Source: Ilumatobacteraceae bacterium
GTDB lineage: Bacteria > Actinomycetota > Acidimicrobiia > Acidimicrobiales > Ilumatobacteraceae
DNA: 64,000 nt
Assembly: GCA_013213745.1 (NCBI GenBank)
Contig: JABSQH010000016.1
Location: forward strand, 1 to 64,000
Direction: 5' to 3'
Position numbers and translations under genes: made by a program. The notes under the pieces are model-generated. The model worked only from the letters and a program-made list of their open reading frames with translations. It made no database searches and was not told the DNA's origin. How positions within the stretch are numbered: position 1 is the first letter of the stretch; the number at the start of each line of letters is the position of its first letter. Of this stretch, positions 1 through 8,444 are shown piece after piece.

Positions 1-1
1 C

Positions 2-538
2 CTCGCGGCTGTCGAGATCGACTGGTGGTTCGACCCCGGACTTCCGAACGCGCTCGCCGGGCAAGCCTGGCTCTGCGCGGCGTTCTGGAGTGCTGCGATG
101 GTGGTGATGGCGGTTGGTCAGCGGTTCTGGAACCAGCCGAGCAAACTGCTGGCATACAGTTCGGGCATCATCCTGGCGTTCTACGTCTTCCACGCTCCCG
201 CGCTGACTGCGACGAGTTGGATCTTCATCGGTCCGGGGGATGACGTCGTCGGAATTACTCCTGGTGACTTCACGGCACGGGTGTTCTACGACCTCTACAC
301 GTTCTCGCGTGGCTGGTTCGGCGCTGTCCTGACCCTGTCGTCATTCGTGGTGCTGATTGGATTCATCGAGTGGTTACGACTTCTTCTCGGGGCCACGACG
401 CAACGATTCCCTGGTTATCCGTCGCGCGCCGTGGTGGCGGGTGCTGATCCTGCGGTGGTGGGATCGCGCGATGGTGACACTCTCGGTGCTCGCTCGGATG
501 GTGGCGGGGTCGCTCACGGCGCGTCGGTCGGTGATTGA
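2..538 (+). CDS. Membrane acyltransferase-like protein, C-terminal part (partial at the left edge)
   Basis: The frame is open from base 2 and ends at 538, so only the last ~178 residues are in the window. Hydrophobic segments lie around the peptides LCAAFWSAAMVVMAV, SSGIILAFYVFHAPAL and GAVLTLSSFVVLIGF. A 'FYVFHAP' stretch inside a membrane helix resembles the late Y-x-x-H region of acyltransferase-3 (OafA/OpgC-like) proteins, which transfer acyl groups to surface sugars. The last ~45 residues after EWLRLLLG are polar and low in complexity, so the end may be altered by a frameshift. The N-terminal part that would confirm the family is missing. Confidence 0.5.
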   Translation, partial: LAAVEIDWWFDPGLPNALAGQAWLCAAFWSAAMVVMAVGQRFWNQPSKLLAYSSGIILAFYVFHAPALTATSWIFIGPGDDVVGITPGDFTARVFYDLYTFSRGWFGAVLTLSSFVVLIGFIEWLRLLLGATTQRFPGYPSRAVVAGADPAVVGSRDGDTLGARSDGGGVAHGASVGD

Positions 539-806
539 TCTGCGGTTGCCGGTGTCGGCGGTGATGCGAGTGAACTTGCCGCATCTGCTGCACGCCCCGA
601 GCATCACAGCCGCCAGCGGTTACGAGGACAGCAGTGCGGTTGCATGCCCCGCCGGGAGCCGGACCAGCTGAGGTCGGCGCAACCACGATGATGGAGGCGC
701 TCGGACGGTCAACGTGGTTTCGGCCGGCCACATCGTCGTCCGTGGACGTACCCCGAGCCACACGCTGGCACGGGCATCATTCGCCGTTCACCGTGACGGC
801 GACGAC

Positions 807-1451
807 CTACGGTGTTTGTAGGCGGCGTCGCCTGAGGACGTGATAGGCGCCCAAGATCGGGCCAAACAGGGCCAAAATCTTCGTCTGAGCAGGCCACGTC
901 GCGATGAGGCCGGCGACCACCGCCGTCGACACGACGAGAAAGACCTCACCGGCGACCCACAGGTCGTCATCATCGACGTCGGCCGCCCTCAGATCCCGGT
1001 GCCGATACAGGTGAACCATCATCAAAAGGCGAACAAAGAACAGCGCCCCCAGCAACGCCGTGTACGCAACCGCCTGGCCGTCTTCGGGCCCACGTTCGAT
1101 ATCGAACCCGGCAAAAACCGGGAACAGACTCATCGACAAGAGCCACAGAGCGTTCAACCAGATCAGGGTCACGTCATAGTCCGACACCTTCTCCCAGAAC
1201 CTGTGGTGACCGATCCAGAACAAGATCATGAGCAGGAACACGAGCACGTAGGTGACGAACTCCACGCGCCTCGTTCTGAACAAGTCGCTCACGGTGTCCC
1301 CCTCCTCGACCAAGTCGATGAGCGGAAGGGCCAGCAGCGTGACCGCCACCGCAACGACAGCGTCGCTGAAGTTCACGAGCCGATCGAGACCCCGCGTCGT
1401 CGTCCGGTGGACCACGATCGAGACACTAGGCAATTCGCCCACCTGCCGCAC
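807..1451 (-). CDS. TMEM175-family (DUF1211) potassium channel-like membrane protein
   Basis: This is a 214-residue integral membrane protein. Near the N-terminus it has the R-L-V-N-F-S-D-A-V signature, matching the R-x(3)-FSD motif that lines the pore in bacterial TMEM175 proteins, followed by a helix beginning VAVAVTLLALPLID. Four to five further hydrophobic segments follow, which fits the usual six-helix single-repeat architecture of about 200 residues. The start is a GTG at 1451; an in-frame GTG closer to the FSD motif is also possible. Family members form tetrameric or dimeric K+ channels in the plasma membrane. It stands alone: the DNA on its 3' side (539-806) shows no supportable gene, and a gene remnant follows upstream. 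The call rests on the FSD motif and the membrane pattern. Confidence 0.8.
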   Translation of the reverse strand: MRQVGELPSVSIVVHRTTTRGLDRLVNFSDAVVAVAVTLLALPLIDLVEEGDTVSDLFRTRRVEFVTYVLVFLLMILFWIGHHRFWEKVSDYDVTLIWLNALWLLSMSLFPVFAGFDIERGPEDGQAVAYTALLGALFFVRLLMMVHLYRHRDLRAADVDDDDLWVAGEVFLVVSTAVVAGLIATWPAQTKILALFGPILGAYHVLRRRRLQTP

Positions 1452-1556
1452 CGGGTGGATCTCGGTGATGGATGCATCGAAATCGACAGCGGTCCGGTGG
1501 TGGCGTCACAGACCCCTACCGGGTTGACTTGGCAACACGCGTTGCGGCGACGTCGA

Positions 1557-2018
1557 ATGTCGCCACCGATTCGCCCACTCCACCGTGATCTCATCGCCTC
1601 GTTGGACGCCCGCGAGAACGTGGCGATGCCGATGCTGCTCAACGGTGTCGCTCGCAAGGATGCGTTCGCCCGCGCCGACGAGTTGCTGACCAACGTCGGT
1701 CTCGCCGAGCGGGCACGACATCGGCCCGGGATGCTCTCGGGAGGCCAGCAGGAGCGCGTTGCGGTCGTGCGTGGTCTGGGTCAGCACCCGCCGTGGCTGC
1801 TCGCGGACGAGCCGACCGCCAGCCCTGACCACATTCAGGCAGAGGGGATCACTCGGCTGTTGCGCGAGCTGCGCGATGTCGGTCGAGTGATCGTGGTGTC
1901 GACCCACGACGCGCAGCTGGTGCCGATCGCCGACAAGATCGTCAATCGCAGCGATCAAAGCAGTGCAGGTGGGCGACGGATACGGCGGCGGAGCACTGGA
2001 CGCGACAGCGTTCGTTGA
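1557..2018 (+). pseudogene. ABC transporter ATP-binding subunit remnant (LolD/MacB type), N-terminus missing
   Basis: From about residue 10 the reading frame matches the second half of a LolD-like ATPase. It has a Q-loop-distal ENVAMPMLLNG region, an intact signature LSGGQQERVAV, a Walker B region WLLADEPTA and the H-loop STHD. The Walker A half is absent: upstream sequence in this frame has no P-loop. After the H-loop the frame runs into an unrelated arginine-rich tail, and the next frame (from 1963) takes over, which suggests a frameshift near 1950. A protein without the P-loop cannot bind ATP, so this is called a decayed gene. No permease partner lies nearby. Confidence 0.7.
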
Positions 2019-2313
2019 CGACGCGCTGGCCGCTGCGATCACGGGGCGGGAGACGTCGATTGCTCGACTCGCCGCCGTGAACGCCGAGGTCGAGCGGCAC
2101 CCACATGCCGATGCGGAGTCGCAGGCGGAGTTGCTCACCTGGTTGGCGGTGCGCATCGATCGCAACGCTCGCGCCGATGAACTCCGCTGCTTACCGCTGC
2201 CCGACGAGGAGGTCGATGCCGCCCTTCGGCGTCTTGCTCGACGAGGACTGATCACCTTCGACGAGCGCTTCGGCTGGAACGCGGAGACGGACGCGCCCTT
2301 CGGTGCGACCTAG
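1963..2313 (+). CDS. Hypothetical protein or tail of the ABC remnant
   Basis: This ORF begins at a GTG inside the end of the ABC remnant, in another frame, and codes for 116 residues with normal amino-acid composition. The C-terminal part (VDAALRRLARRGLITFDERFGW) looks like a small helical or winged-helix segment. I do not recognise a family. It could be the frameshifted C-terminal extension of the preceding ATPase remnant or the end of another truncated gene. Its TAG stop at 2311-2313 overlaps the stop codon of the convergent AarF gene (2310-2312), which supports the end point. There is no obvious ribosome binding site. Confidence 0.35.
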   Translation: MQVGDGYGGGALDATAFVDDALAAAITGRETSIARLAAVNAEVERHPHADAESQAELLTWLAVRIDRNARADELRCLPLPDEEVDAALRRLARRGLITFDERFGWNAETDAPFGAT

Positions 2314-3758
2314 CGTGCTTCGTGAGTCGCTGCCCACGCTGCCTCGGCGGCGCCGAGTTCTGTGGCCGGCTCGCCGTCGGCGATGTACTCCATCAGCATC
2401 GCCCGCCACGGGCCGTGGGCTTGGAGCTTGCCCAAGATGGCGCTCACGCCCCATACGACTCGATCGAGGATCACGAAACTCGGCGGCATGTTCAGACGCT
2501 CGATGACCTCGGCATGGGGACCCTGCACGTCGAAGATCGTGCCGATGGTGTCGCGCATCCAGTCGCGGGTGAAAGTGAATTCGTCGGTCAGGTACGGCAC
2601 GTACGGGCTCGACACGTAGCTGTACACCAGCGCCGGGTCGAGGCCGTGGTCCAACGGGAGGAATCTCGCCGCCACCATCTCGGCCACGAGGCGGTCGGGA
2701 TCGCGATCGATGATGATCGCATCCATCGACGGCTTGAGCGTCTCCCATTCGCCGGGCGACCACCGTTTGACCAACCCGTAGTCGAGAAACGTCACGCTCC
2801 CGTCGTGGTGGAACTTGTAGTTACCCGGATGGGGATCACCGTTGAAGATGCCGTGGCGCATGATGGCGTTTTGCGCGAACCGCCAGATGACTTCGGCAGC
2901 GTGCTGTTTTGTCGCGTCGGGTTCCGACCGGCGGAACTCGTCGAATGTCATCCCGTCGACCCATTCGGTGGTCAGCACATGCGCTGAACACAACTCGGGG
3001 ACGAGCTTGGGGATGCGCACCCACGGATGCCCTTGGAACCGGGCTTCGAACTCGGCGAGGTTGCCAGCCTCGATCGCGTAGTCGAGTTCCTCACGCATGC
3101 GGTCGCGGAGTTCGTCGACGAGCCCTTTGGCGTCGAGGCCCTTGAGCATCATCGTCGAGAACATCGAGTACATGACCTCGGCCGCATCGAGGTCGGTTTC
3201 GATTGCCTCGTGCACACCCGGGTACTGCACCTTGACCGCAACGTCGCGACCATCGGGAGTGATGGCTCGATGTACCTGTCCGATCGATGCGGCGGCAACT
3301 GGGAGATCGCCCCAGTCGAGGAACAGGCGCTCGGGTGGTGTGCCAAAGTCGGCGCGCACGACACCGGCGGCAAGGCTTGGTGCCATCGGCGCGGCGTCGG
3401 CTTGGAGCGTGGCGAGCGCTTCTTGAGCTTCGTCGGGCAGCGCCTCGAAGATGAAGCTGACGAGCTGGCCGGCCTTCATCAGCACGCCCTTCATTTCGCC
3501 GAGCTCCTTGGCGACATCTTCTGCTGTACGGATGGCGAACTGTTCGTCGAGTTCAGCGCGGCGCTGTTCGGCGCTGCCGATCCCCTTCAACCGGGACACG
3601 GCGAAGCGCGTCGAGTTCCGTGCCGACAACTTCCACACACGGGCAGATCGGGTGAATCGATCGGTGAGTGGTGACGCCTTGGCCCGCTGGGCGGCGGCCG
3701 CGAGTCCAGCTGCAAGCGCCGCAATCGAGGCGATGCCCGCGACGGCTTTGGTACGCAT
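2310..3758 (-). CDS. AarF/UbiB (ABC1) family atypical kinase
   Basis: The product is 482 residues and contains the UbiB hallmarks in order: a KxGQ-type segment (LMKAGQLVS), the Ala-rich nucleotide loop (VAAASIGQVHRA), the lysine of VAVKVQYPGV, the catalytic-loop GDPHPGNY and the metal-binding FLDYGL. The N-terminal helix AGIASIAALAAGLAAAA may anchor it to the membrane. Family members are ATPase/kinase-like proteins linked to isoprenoid lipid or quinone handling; the substrate here is not known. The ATG at 3758 overlaps the TGA of the small upstream gene (TGATG), so translation is probably coupled. It is the last gene of a three-gene minus-strand cluster with the flippase-kinase fusion. Longer upstream ORF extensions are overlap noise. 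Confidence 0.9.
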   Translation of the reverse strand: MRTKAVAGIASIAALAAGLAAAAQRAKASPLTDRFTRSARVWKLSARNSTRFAVSRLKGIGSAEQRRAELDEQFAIRTAEDVAKELGEMKGVLMKAGQLVSFIFEALPDEAQEALATLQADAAPMAPSLAAGVVRADFGTPPERLFLDWGDLPVAAASIGQVHRAITPDGRDVAVKVQYPGVHEAIETDLDAAEVMYSMFSTMMLKGLDAKGLVDELRDRMREELDYAIEAGNLAEFEARFQGHPWVRIPKLVPELCSAHVLTTEWVDGMTFDEFRRSEPDATKQHAAEVIWRFAQNAIMRHGIFNGDPHPGNYKFHHDGSVTFLDYGLVKRWSPGEWETLKPSMDAIIIDRDPDRLVAEMVAARFLPLDHGLDPALVYSYVSSPYVPYLTDEFTFTRDWMRDTIGTIFDVQGPHAEVIERLNMPPSFVILDRVVWGVSAILGKLQAHGPWRAMLMEYIADGEPATELGAAEAAWAATHEAR

Positions 3759-3964
3759 CAGAACCCGGAGTTGTCGACGTCGCCGGCGACCGGAGGTGGA
3801 GGAACGGTACGGCTGATCGGCGATCGAGCGAGGAGTTCGTCGTCGAGCGGTTCGCCGGTGACCTCGTCGGTCCAATAGGTGCCGTCGTCCAGGCGCTGGA
3901 GCGCCCGTTCGACGTCGTCGAGGTCGGCAGCGATGGCGTCGAGATCGACGTCGGGCTCGGTCAT
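3758..3964 (-). CDS. Small acidic protein, DksA/TraR-like fold without cysteines
   Basis: This 68-residue gene has an ATG at 3964 and a TGA that overlaps the AarF start. The central sequence D-D-V-E-R-A-L-Q-R-L-D-D-G-T-Y-W, followed by TGEPLDDELL, resembles the short helix, 'G-T-Y-G-x-C' and 'G-E-x-I' of DksA/TraR zinc-finger proteins. All zinc-ligand cysteines are replaced (W at the first position). The C-terminus is proline-rich. Similar small proteins sit beside AarF-type genes in actinobacteria, but I know of no assigned function. The tight coupling on both sides and the skewed acidic composition argue that it is real. The DksA relation is only by pattern. Confidence 0.7.
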   Translation of the reverse strand: MTEPDVDLDAIAADLDDVERALQRLDDGTYWTDEVTGEPLDDELLARSPISRTVPPPPVAGDVDNSGF

Positions 3965-4008
3965 GCAACGAGCGTAGCGAGCGTCCAGATGCCGATGCCC
4001 GATGTGGC

Positions 4009-6432
4009 TCAGATGTACTCGCGGCGCTGGAGCCACAGGAGGCTGAGGTACCCGGGCAGGATCGGGATCCAGAACGTTGCGAAGCGAAACAGGAACACCG
4101 ACGGCACCGCCGTGTCGTTGTCCATTCCGGCTGCGACGAGGCCACCGATGAGGGCCGCCTCGATGGCGCCGATACCTCCTGGAGTCGGCGCAAACGTGGC
4201 GATGGTGCGACCGACCACGTAAACCGCCCCGACCGTCGCGAATGCGAGGCCCCCGCCGAAGGCCTGCGTGGCTACGAACAGTGCGAGCATGTTGGCCACG
4301 GTGACCAGCGAAGACCCACCGAAGAGTTCGGCCAGCTTTGCCGGGTTGGTGAGCACATCCGACAGGCCCGAGATAGCTCGACGCGCCACGGGAATGAGCC
4401 GCTCGACGATCGCTCGTCGCGTGTAGGGCAACGCAAGGGCGATGGCCGCGAGGAGTGCAACGACGCCAACCCCGACTGCGAGGGCGGTCAGATTCGGCAG
4501 GTCGATGCTGCCGAATGCGCTCTGGCCGGCCCACACCACGAACACGACAACAAGGCTGAGGTGCGTGGCGATCGCGGCGATGGCATTGAGTCCGACACCG
4601 CTGGCGGCGACCGGCTGGTCCACACCCTGCTTCTGCAGGAACCGCACGTTGAGCGCCAAGCTGCCGACGCCCGCTGGCGCCAATGGCCCGGCGAACGAGG
4701 TGGCGACCTGTGCACCGAATGTCGGCAGGACGGCCACGCGATCGGGAACCGAGCCGGCGAGGGCGACCGTCAACCCGATGTAGTTCACGATCGTCAACAA
4801 CACCAACAGCGGAAACCACGCCCAGTTCGCCGTTTCGATGCGTTCGAACACGCCGGGAAGATCGGTGAACTGCGGGATCAGGAAGTACGTCGCAAGCGCC
4901 AGGAACATCGCGGTGATGAGCGTGCGACGGCTGATTCGTTCGATCCGTTCGAAGTGCACTTCCTCGATGCCGCATGCCGTTGCTACTGCGGACTGCAGGG
5001 CTTCGAGCAAGTCGTCGTGCACCTTGAGCGCGGCACGAGTGGTGCCGTCGAGCGCGCTCGGTTGCAGCTTCGGGAGGGCGCGGGCGACGGGGTTCGGTCC
5101 GAGCGCCTCGATCGCCGCGGCGACGGCCCGGTCGACGCCACCTGCCAATGCCGTGGTTGCCAGCAGTTGGGCGACGTCGGCGTCGAGCAGGCGGTCGGGA
5201 ACCGATAGCTCGGCGAGGCCGAAATCTGTCAACCACGGGTGACCCTGGTCGTCGACCACGATGTTGACACCCACCAGATCGCGATGAGCGATGCGTTGCG
5301 CGCGCAGCGCGGCGAGCTGCTCCCAGACGGCGTGCAGGAGTTCGTCGTCGACGTCGTCGATCTCGGTGAGTGGTCGCCCCTCGATCCGGTCGCTGGCGAT
5401 GGCGACCGCATCCGACCCGACCAGTGCGACTACTCGGACGGTCGCGACTCGAGCCCCGCCACCGGCGGCGTACAGAGCGACGAACGCCTCGTGCTCTGCG
5501 CCGCGTCGCAGAGAGGAGAACGGACGAAGGTCTCCGGCGTGACGCAGTTTGACGTATCGATATCCGCGGTACAGCAGGTCGGCGGCTCGGTCGCCCAAGC
5601 CCAACACCTTGACGAACACGCTGCGTCCGTTCTGGTCAGTCGCGAGGAACGCCGTCGAGCGTGCGCCGGCTGACGCTCGCTGCATGGCACCGACCGCGAG
5701 TCCGTTGTCGGTGAGCGCAGCGGCGATGGCGGCCATCGTCGGTCGTCGATCCGGCCGGCCGAACGCGAGGAGTACCGCCACACCGACGGTGGCGCCGAGC
5801 GGCACGGTGATGATGAGGTCGGCGGGCAGGCGGGCCGCGACAGCGAAGCGCAGCAGGATCGTGATCGCCAGCGCGATGGCGCCTGCTCGGCGCCAGGGCC
5901 GGGTGACGAATGGTCCGAAGACGATGAACACGGCGGTGAGCTGGGCGAAGCTCTGCAGAGTGGCGTCGTTGAGCGTCGTCACGCCGGCTCGATCGTCGAG
6001 CTCGCGGGTCAGCACCTCGGACTCGGGACGGTCGAGCAGGGCGAGCGCGCCCGCCATCGCAACGTAGGCGGTCGCCGAGGCGGCGAAGGAGTACCCGAAG
6101 AGTCGATATCGCTTGCGCCGCAGCGGAATGATCAGCAACGCCAGTCCGGTGATCAGCGACAGCCAGACGATGACGCCTTCGATCACTCGCTCGACGGTCG
6201 GGGTGAGGATCGTGAACGCCTCGATGACCCGTTCCTCGGCCGCGAGCACATCGGACTGGAACGCTGCGGTGAGCGTGATCGCCACCGTCGTGATCGTGGC
6301 GAACACGATCAATCGCAGCACGTCGCTCGGCGACCGCACGTACCCGGCAGTGGCCTCTTCGGTGGCACCGTGCCCGGTGCGGTCGGAGGTGGCCTGCTCG
6401 CCATCGGCGCTGCTCGGCGCGACCCCCGTCAT
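4009..6432 (-). CDS. Fusion of membrane domain, protein-kinase-like domain and MprF-type flippase domain
   Basis: The 807-residue protein starts at ATG 6432 (preceded by a GTA GAG CCC run; no clear alternative). Residues ~40-240 hold several membrane helices. Residues ~250-470 form a kinase-like domain with FVKVLGLG (lysine), IAHRDLVGVN near 382 and LTDFGLAEL near 403, so the catalytic HRD, N and DFG residues are all present. Residues ~520-807 match the lysylphosphatidylglycerol synthase/YbhN transmembrane (flippase-like) domain with PAGVGSLALNVRFLQ and PTPGGIGAIEAAL. The function is probably lipid translocation, regulated by or coupled to phosphorylation; this is inference. The gene lies 44 bp upstream of the small acidic gene and AarF in the same orientation. 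Confidence 0.85.
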   Translation of the reverse strand: MTGVAPSSADGEQATSDRTGHGATEEATAGYVRSPSDVLRLIVFATITTVAITLTAAFQSDVLAAEERVIEAFTILTPTVERVIEGVIVWLSLITGLALLIIPLRRKRYRLFGYSFAASATAYVAMAGALALLDRPESEVLTRELDDRAGVTTLNDATLQSFAQLTAVFIVFGPFVTRPWRRAGAIALAITILLRFAVAARLPADLIITVPLGATVGVAVLLAFGRPDRRPTMAAIAAALTDNGLAVGAMQRASAGARSTAFLATDQNGRSVFVKVLGLGDRAADLLYRGYRYVKLRHAGDLRPFSSLRRGAEHEAFVALYAAGGGARVATVRVVALVGSDAVAIASDRIEGRPLTEIDDVDDELLHAVWEQLAALRAQRIAHRDLVGVNIVVDDQGHPWLTDFGLAELSVPDRLLDADVAQLLATTALAGGVDRAVAAAIEALGPNPVARALPKLQPSALDGTTRAALKVHDDLLEALQSAVATACGIEEVHFERIERISRRTLITAMFLALATYFLIPQFTDLPGVFERIETANWAWFPLLVLLTIVNYIGLTVALAGSVPDRVAVLPTFGAQVATSFAGPLAPAGVGSLALNVRFLQKQGVDQPVAASGVGLNAIAAIATHLSLVVVFVVWAGQSAFGSIDLPNLTALAVGVGVVALLAAIALALPYTRRAIVERLIPVARRAISGLSDVLTNPAKLAELFGGSSLVTVANMLALFVATQAFGGGLAFATVGAVYVVGRTIATFAPTPGGIGAIEAALIGGLVAAGMDNDTAVPSVFLFRFATFWIPILPGYLSLLWLQRREYI

Positions 6433-6531
6433 GGGCTCTACGTGTAACACGCCTCGTCGGCGTCGCCGCGCACGGCACGGAAGCAGTGTCACCCGGGGTG
6501 GGTGCGGCACGCACTCGGTAGGGTCGGGCTC

Positions 6532-7092
6532 ATGGCAACGACGTTCCCTCCGTTCGACGGTTCCGCTCCCAAGACGCAGCAGTTTGCTGAGCCGCCGGAG
6601 ATGGGGATCGATCCGGCCAAGCGCTACACCGCCACGCTCGACACGTCGCTCGGCGAACTCGTGATCGCCCTCGACGCTGTGAAGGCGCCCAAGACCGTGA
6701 ACAACTTCGTGTTCTTGGCGCTGCACCACTACTACGACGGCGTTATCTTCCACCGCATCATCAACGGGTTCATGTGTCAGGGCGGCGATCCGACCGGCAC
6801 TGGCCGGGGCGGCCCCGGCTATCGGTTCGAGGACGAGCTGCCGCAGCCCCGTGAGTATCAGATCGGTTCGGTGGCGATGGCCAATGCGGGGCCGCACACC
6901 AACGGCAGCCAGTTCTTCATCGTGTCAGGTCCGTCGGGAGTTGGGCTGCCTCCGCAGTACAGCTTGTTCGGACAAGTCGTGAAGGGTCTCGAGGTCATCG
7001 ACGAGATGCAGCGTGTGCCCACCGGCGGTGGCGACAAGCCGAAGACCGATGTGGTGATCAACTCCGTCGCCGTCACCGTTGCCGACGACTGA
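6532..7092 (+). CDS. Cyclophilin-type peptidyl-prolyl cis-trans isomerase
   Basis: The 186-residue cytoplasmic protein has the cyclophilin core: YYDGVIFHRIINGFMCQGGDP (shortened here), the ANAGPHTNGSQFFI catalytic segment and a terminal LFGQVVKG. The active-site Arg is in FHRI, the Phe/Gln pair is in SQFFI and the His lies in the LFGQV region's neighbour. Family members speed up proline isomerisation during folding. The first ~40 residues are a short proline-rich lead with no signal peptide. The ATG at 6532 is chosen over an in-frame upstream ATG at 6502 because the upstream part falls in the promoter region shared with the divergent flippase gene. The stop overlaps the start of the next gene. 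Confidence 0.92.
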   Translation: MATTFPPFDGSAPKTQQFAEPPEMGIDPAKRYTATLDTSLGELVIALDAVKAPKTVNNFVFLALHHYYDGVIFHRIINGFMCQGGDPTGTGRGGPGYRFEDELPQPREYQIGSVAMANAGPHTNGSQFFIVSGPSGVGLPPQYSLFGQVVKGLEVIDEMQRVPTGGGDKPKTDVVINSVAVTVADD

Positions 7093-8245
7093 GCGCCCGC
7101 GCCAGCTGTCGCTGGCCCAGGCTCGACGGCTCGCACTCGGCGCCCAAGGTTTTACCGACTCGCGCCCGACGGGCCGCGTCGACCGACGCCACCTGCGGCG
7201 CGTCGTCGATCGGATGGGGCTCATCCAAATCGACTCGGTGAACGTGCTGGTGCGCAGCCAGGAGCTGCCGCTGTATGCCCGGCTCGGCACACACCCGCGG
7301 TCGCTGATCCCCGACGCCACCGCCGATGGCGAACTGTTCGAGTACTGGGTGCACGAGGCCAGCCATGTTCCGGTCGAGCTGCACCCGTACCTGCGCTGGC
7401 ACATGAACCGCGACCACCGCTGGGGTGGCGTCAACCGGCTCTTCGAGTCCCGTCACGGGTTCGTCGACGAGGTCCTCCAGCGCATCGATCGCGAGGGCCC
7501 GATCGTCGCGGGCGACCTCAAGCAACGCCGGGGGCCGAAGGGCACCTGGTGGGATTGGGACGACGGCAAGATCGCCCTCGAGTACCTGTTTCACCGAGGG
7601 CAGCTCGCCGCCGTGCGTCGGCCCAACGACTTCGCCCGTGTCTACGACCTCGCAGATCGAGTGCTGCCCGCCGACGTGCTCGCCGTGCCCGACGTTCCGG
7701 AGGTCGAGGCGCGCAAAGAGCTCTTGGTGCGGGCCGCCCGCCACCATGGCGTGGGCACGCTCGAGGACCTCACGGACTACCACCGTCAGCGCAACCCGCC
7801 GTGTCGCCCACTCGTGCCCGAACTCGTCGAAGACGGACGTCTGGTCGAAGCACAGGTCGAAGGGTGGGACAAGCCGGCGTACATGCATCCCGACGCCGTG
7901 ATCCCTCGGCGGGTCGAGGCGACCGCCCTGCTGTCGCCGTTCGACCCGGTGGTGTGGAATCGCGATCGCACCGAACGGCTCTTCGGTTTCCGCTACCGCA
8001 TCGAGATCTACGTCCCCAAGGCCAAGCGCAAGTACGGCTACTACGTGTTGCCGATCCTCATCGGCGACGGTCTCGCCGGTCGGGTCGACCTCAAGGCCGA
8101 TCGCGCCGAGGGCGTGTTGCGCGTGCTCGGTCTGTTCGCCGAGGACCATGCCGATCGCGCCGCAGTGCGTGCCGCGATCGAGCCGGAACTCGAAGCGATG
8201 TCGACCTGGCTCGGTTTGGACGGTGGTGTGGAGTGGCGGCCATGA
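7079..8245 (+). CDS. Winged-helix DNA-binding protein of the YcaQ/AlkX (HTH_42) family
   Basis: The 388-residue product begins LSLAQARRLALGAQGF and contains MGLIQIDSVNVLVRSQ, the Q-x-D core of the YcaQ/AlkZ family. Near the C-terminus it has LLSPFDPVVWNRDR and FGFRYRIEIYVP. In E. coli YcaQ and Streptomyces AlkZ, the QxD residues open interstrand DNA crosslinks by glycosylase action, so a base-excision role is likely. The start is a TTG at 7079 inside the end of the cyclophilin gene (14-base overlap); no ATG/GTG exists close to the conserved N-terminus. Its TGA overlaps the ATG of a decayed LLM gene, so the three once formed one transcription unit. Confidence 0.88.
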   Translation: MPTTERPRQLSLAQARRLALGAQGFTDSRPTGRVDRRHLRRVVDRMGLIQIDSVNVLVRSQELPLYARLGTHPRSLIPDATADGELFEYWVHEASHVPVELHPYLRWHMNRDHRWGGVNRLFESRHGFVDEVLQRIDREGPIVAGDLKQRRGPKGTWWDWDDGKIALEYLFHRGQLAAVRRPNDFARVYDLADRVLPADVLAVPDVPEVEARKELLVRAARHHGVGTLEDLTDYHRQRNPPCRPLVPELVEDGRLVEAQVEGWDKPAYMHPDAVIPRRVEATALLSPFDPVVWNRDRTERLFGFRYRIEIYVPKAKRKYGYYVLPILIGDGLAGRVDLKADRAEGVLRVLGLFAEDHADRAAVRAAIEPELEAMSTWLGLDGGVEWRP

Positions 8246-8402
8246 ACGTCGGGATGTGTTTCGATCGGTCCCTGCCGGTGCCCCTGGTGGAGCAGCTCGT
8301 CGACGCGGGTGCCGACGACGTGGCGTTCTTCCCAGGGCCCACGGTGGAGCTCGCGCAGACCTCGAGCACGTGTGTCGGCTCGCCGCCGCGCTCGGGAACT
8401 GA
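8242..8402 (+). pseudogene. LLM/F420-type oxidoreductase, internally deleted remnant
   Basis: The ATG at 8242 overlaps the YcaQ stop (ATGA). The frame begins MNVGMCFDRSLPVPLVEQL, a typical LLM-family first strand and helix. It jumps directly to a GADDVAFFPGPTVELA segment, which resembles the final strand and helix of the same family. A further +1 shift near 8360 gives DLEHVCRLAAALGN and a TGA at 8400-8402, a plausible authentic C-terminus. About 250 residues of the barrel are missing, so the product cannot be an enzyme. This reading rests on pattern similarity of both ends to LLM proteins. Confidence 0.6.
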
Positions 8403-8444
8403 ACAGCGGGGTGCCTGCGAGCCGCGACCGCAAGCGCGTTGCGT

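Noticed and set aside
539-806. Short overlapping frames on both strands
   Set aside because: They are Arg/Ser/Pro-rich, without start signals or motifs; I see nothing supportable in this 268-bp gap.
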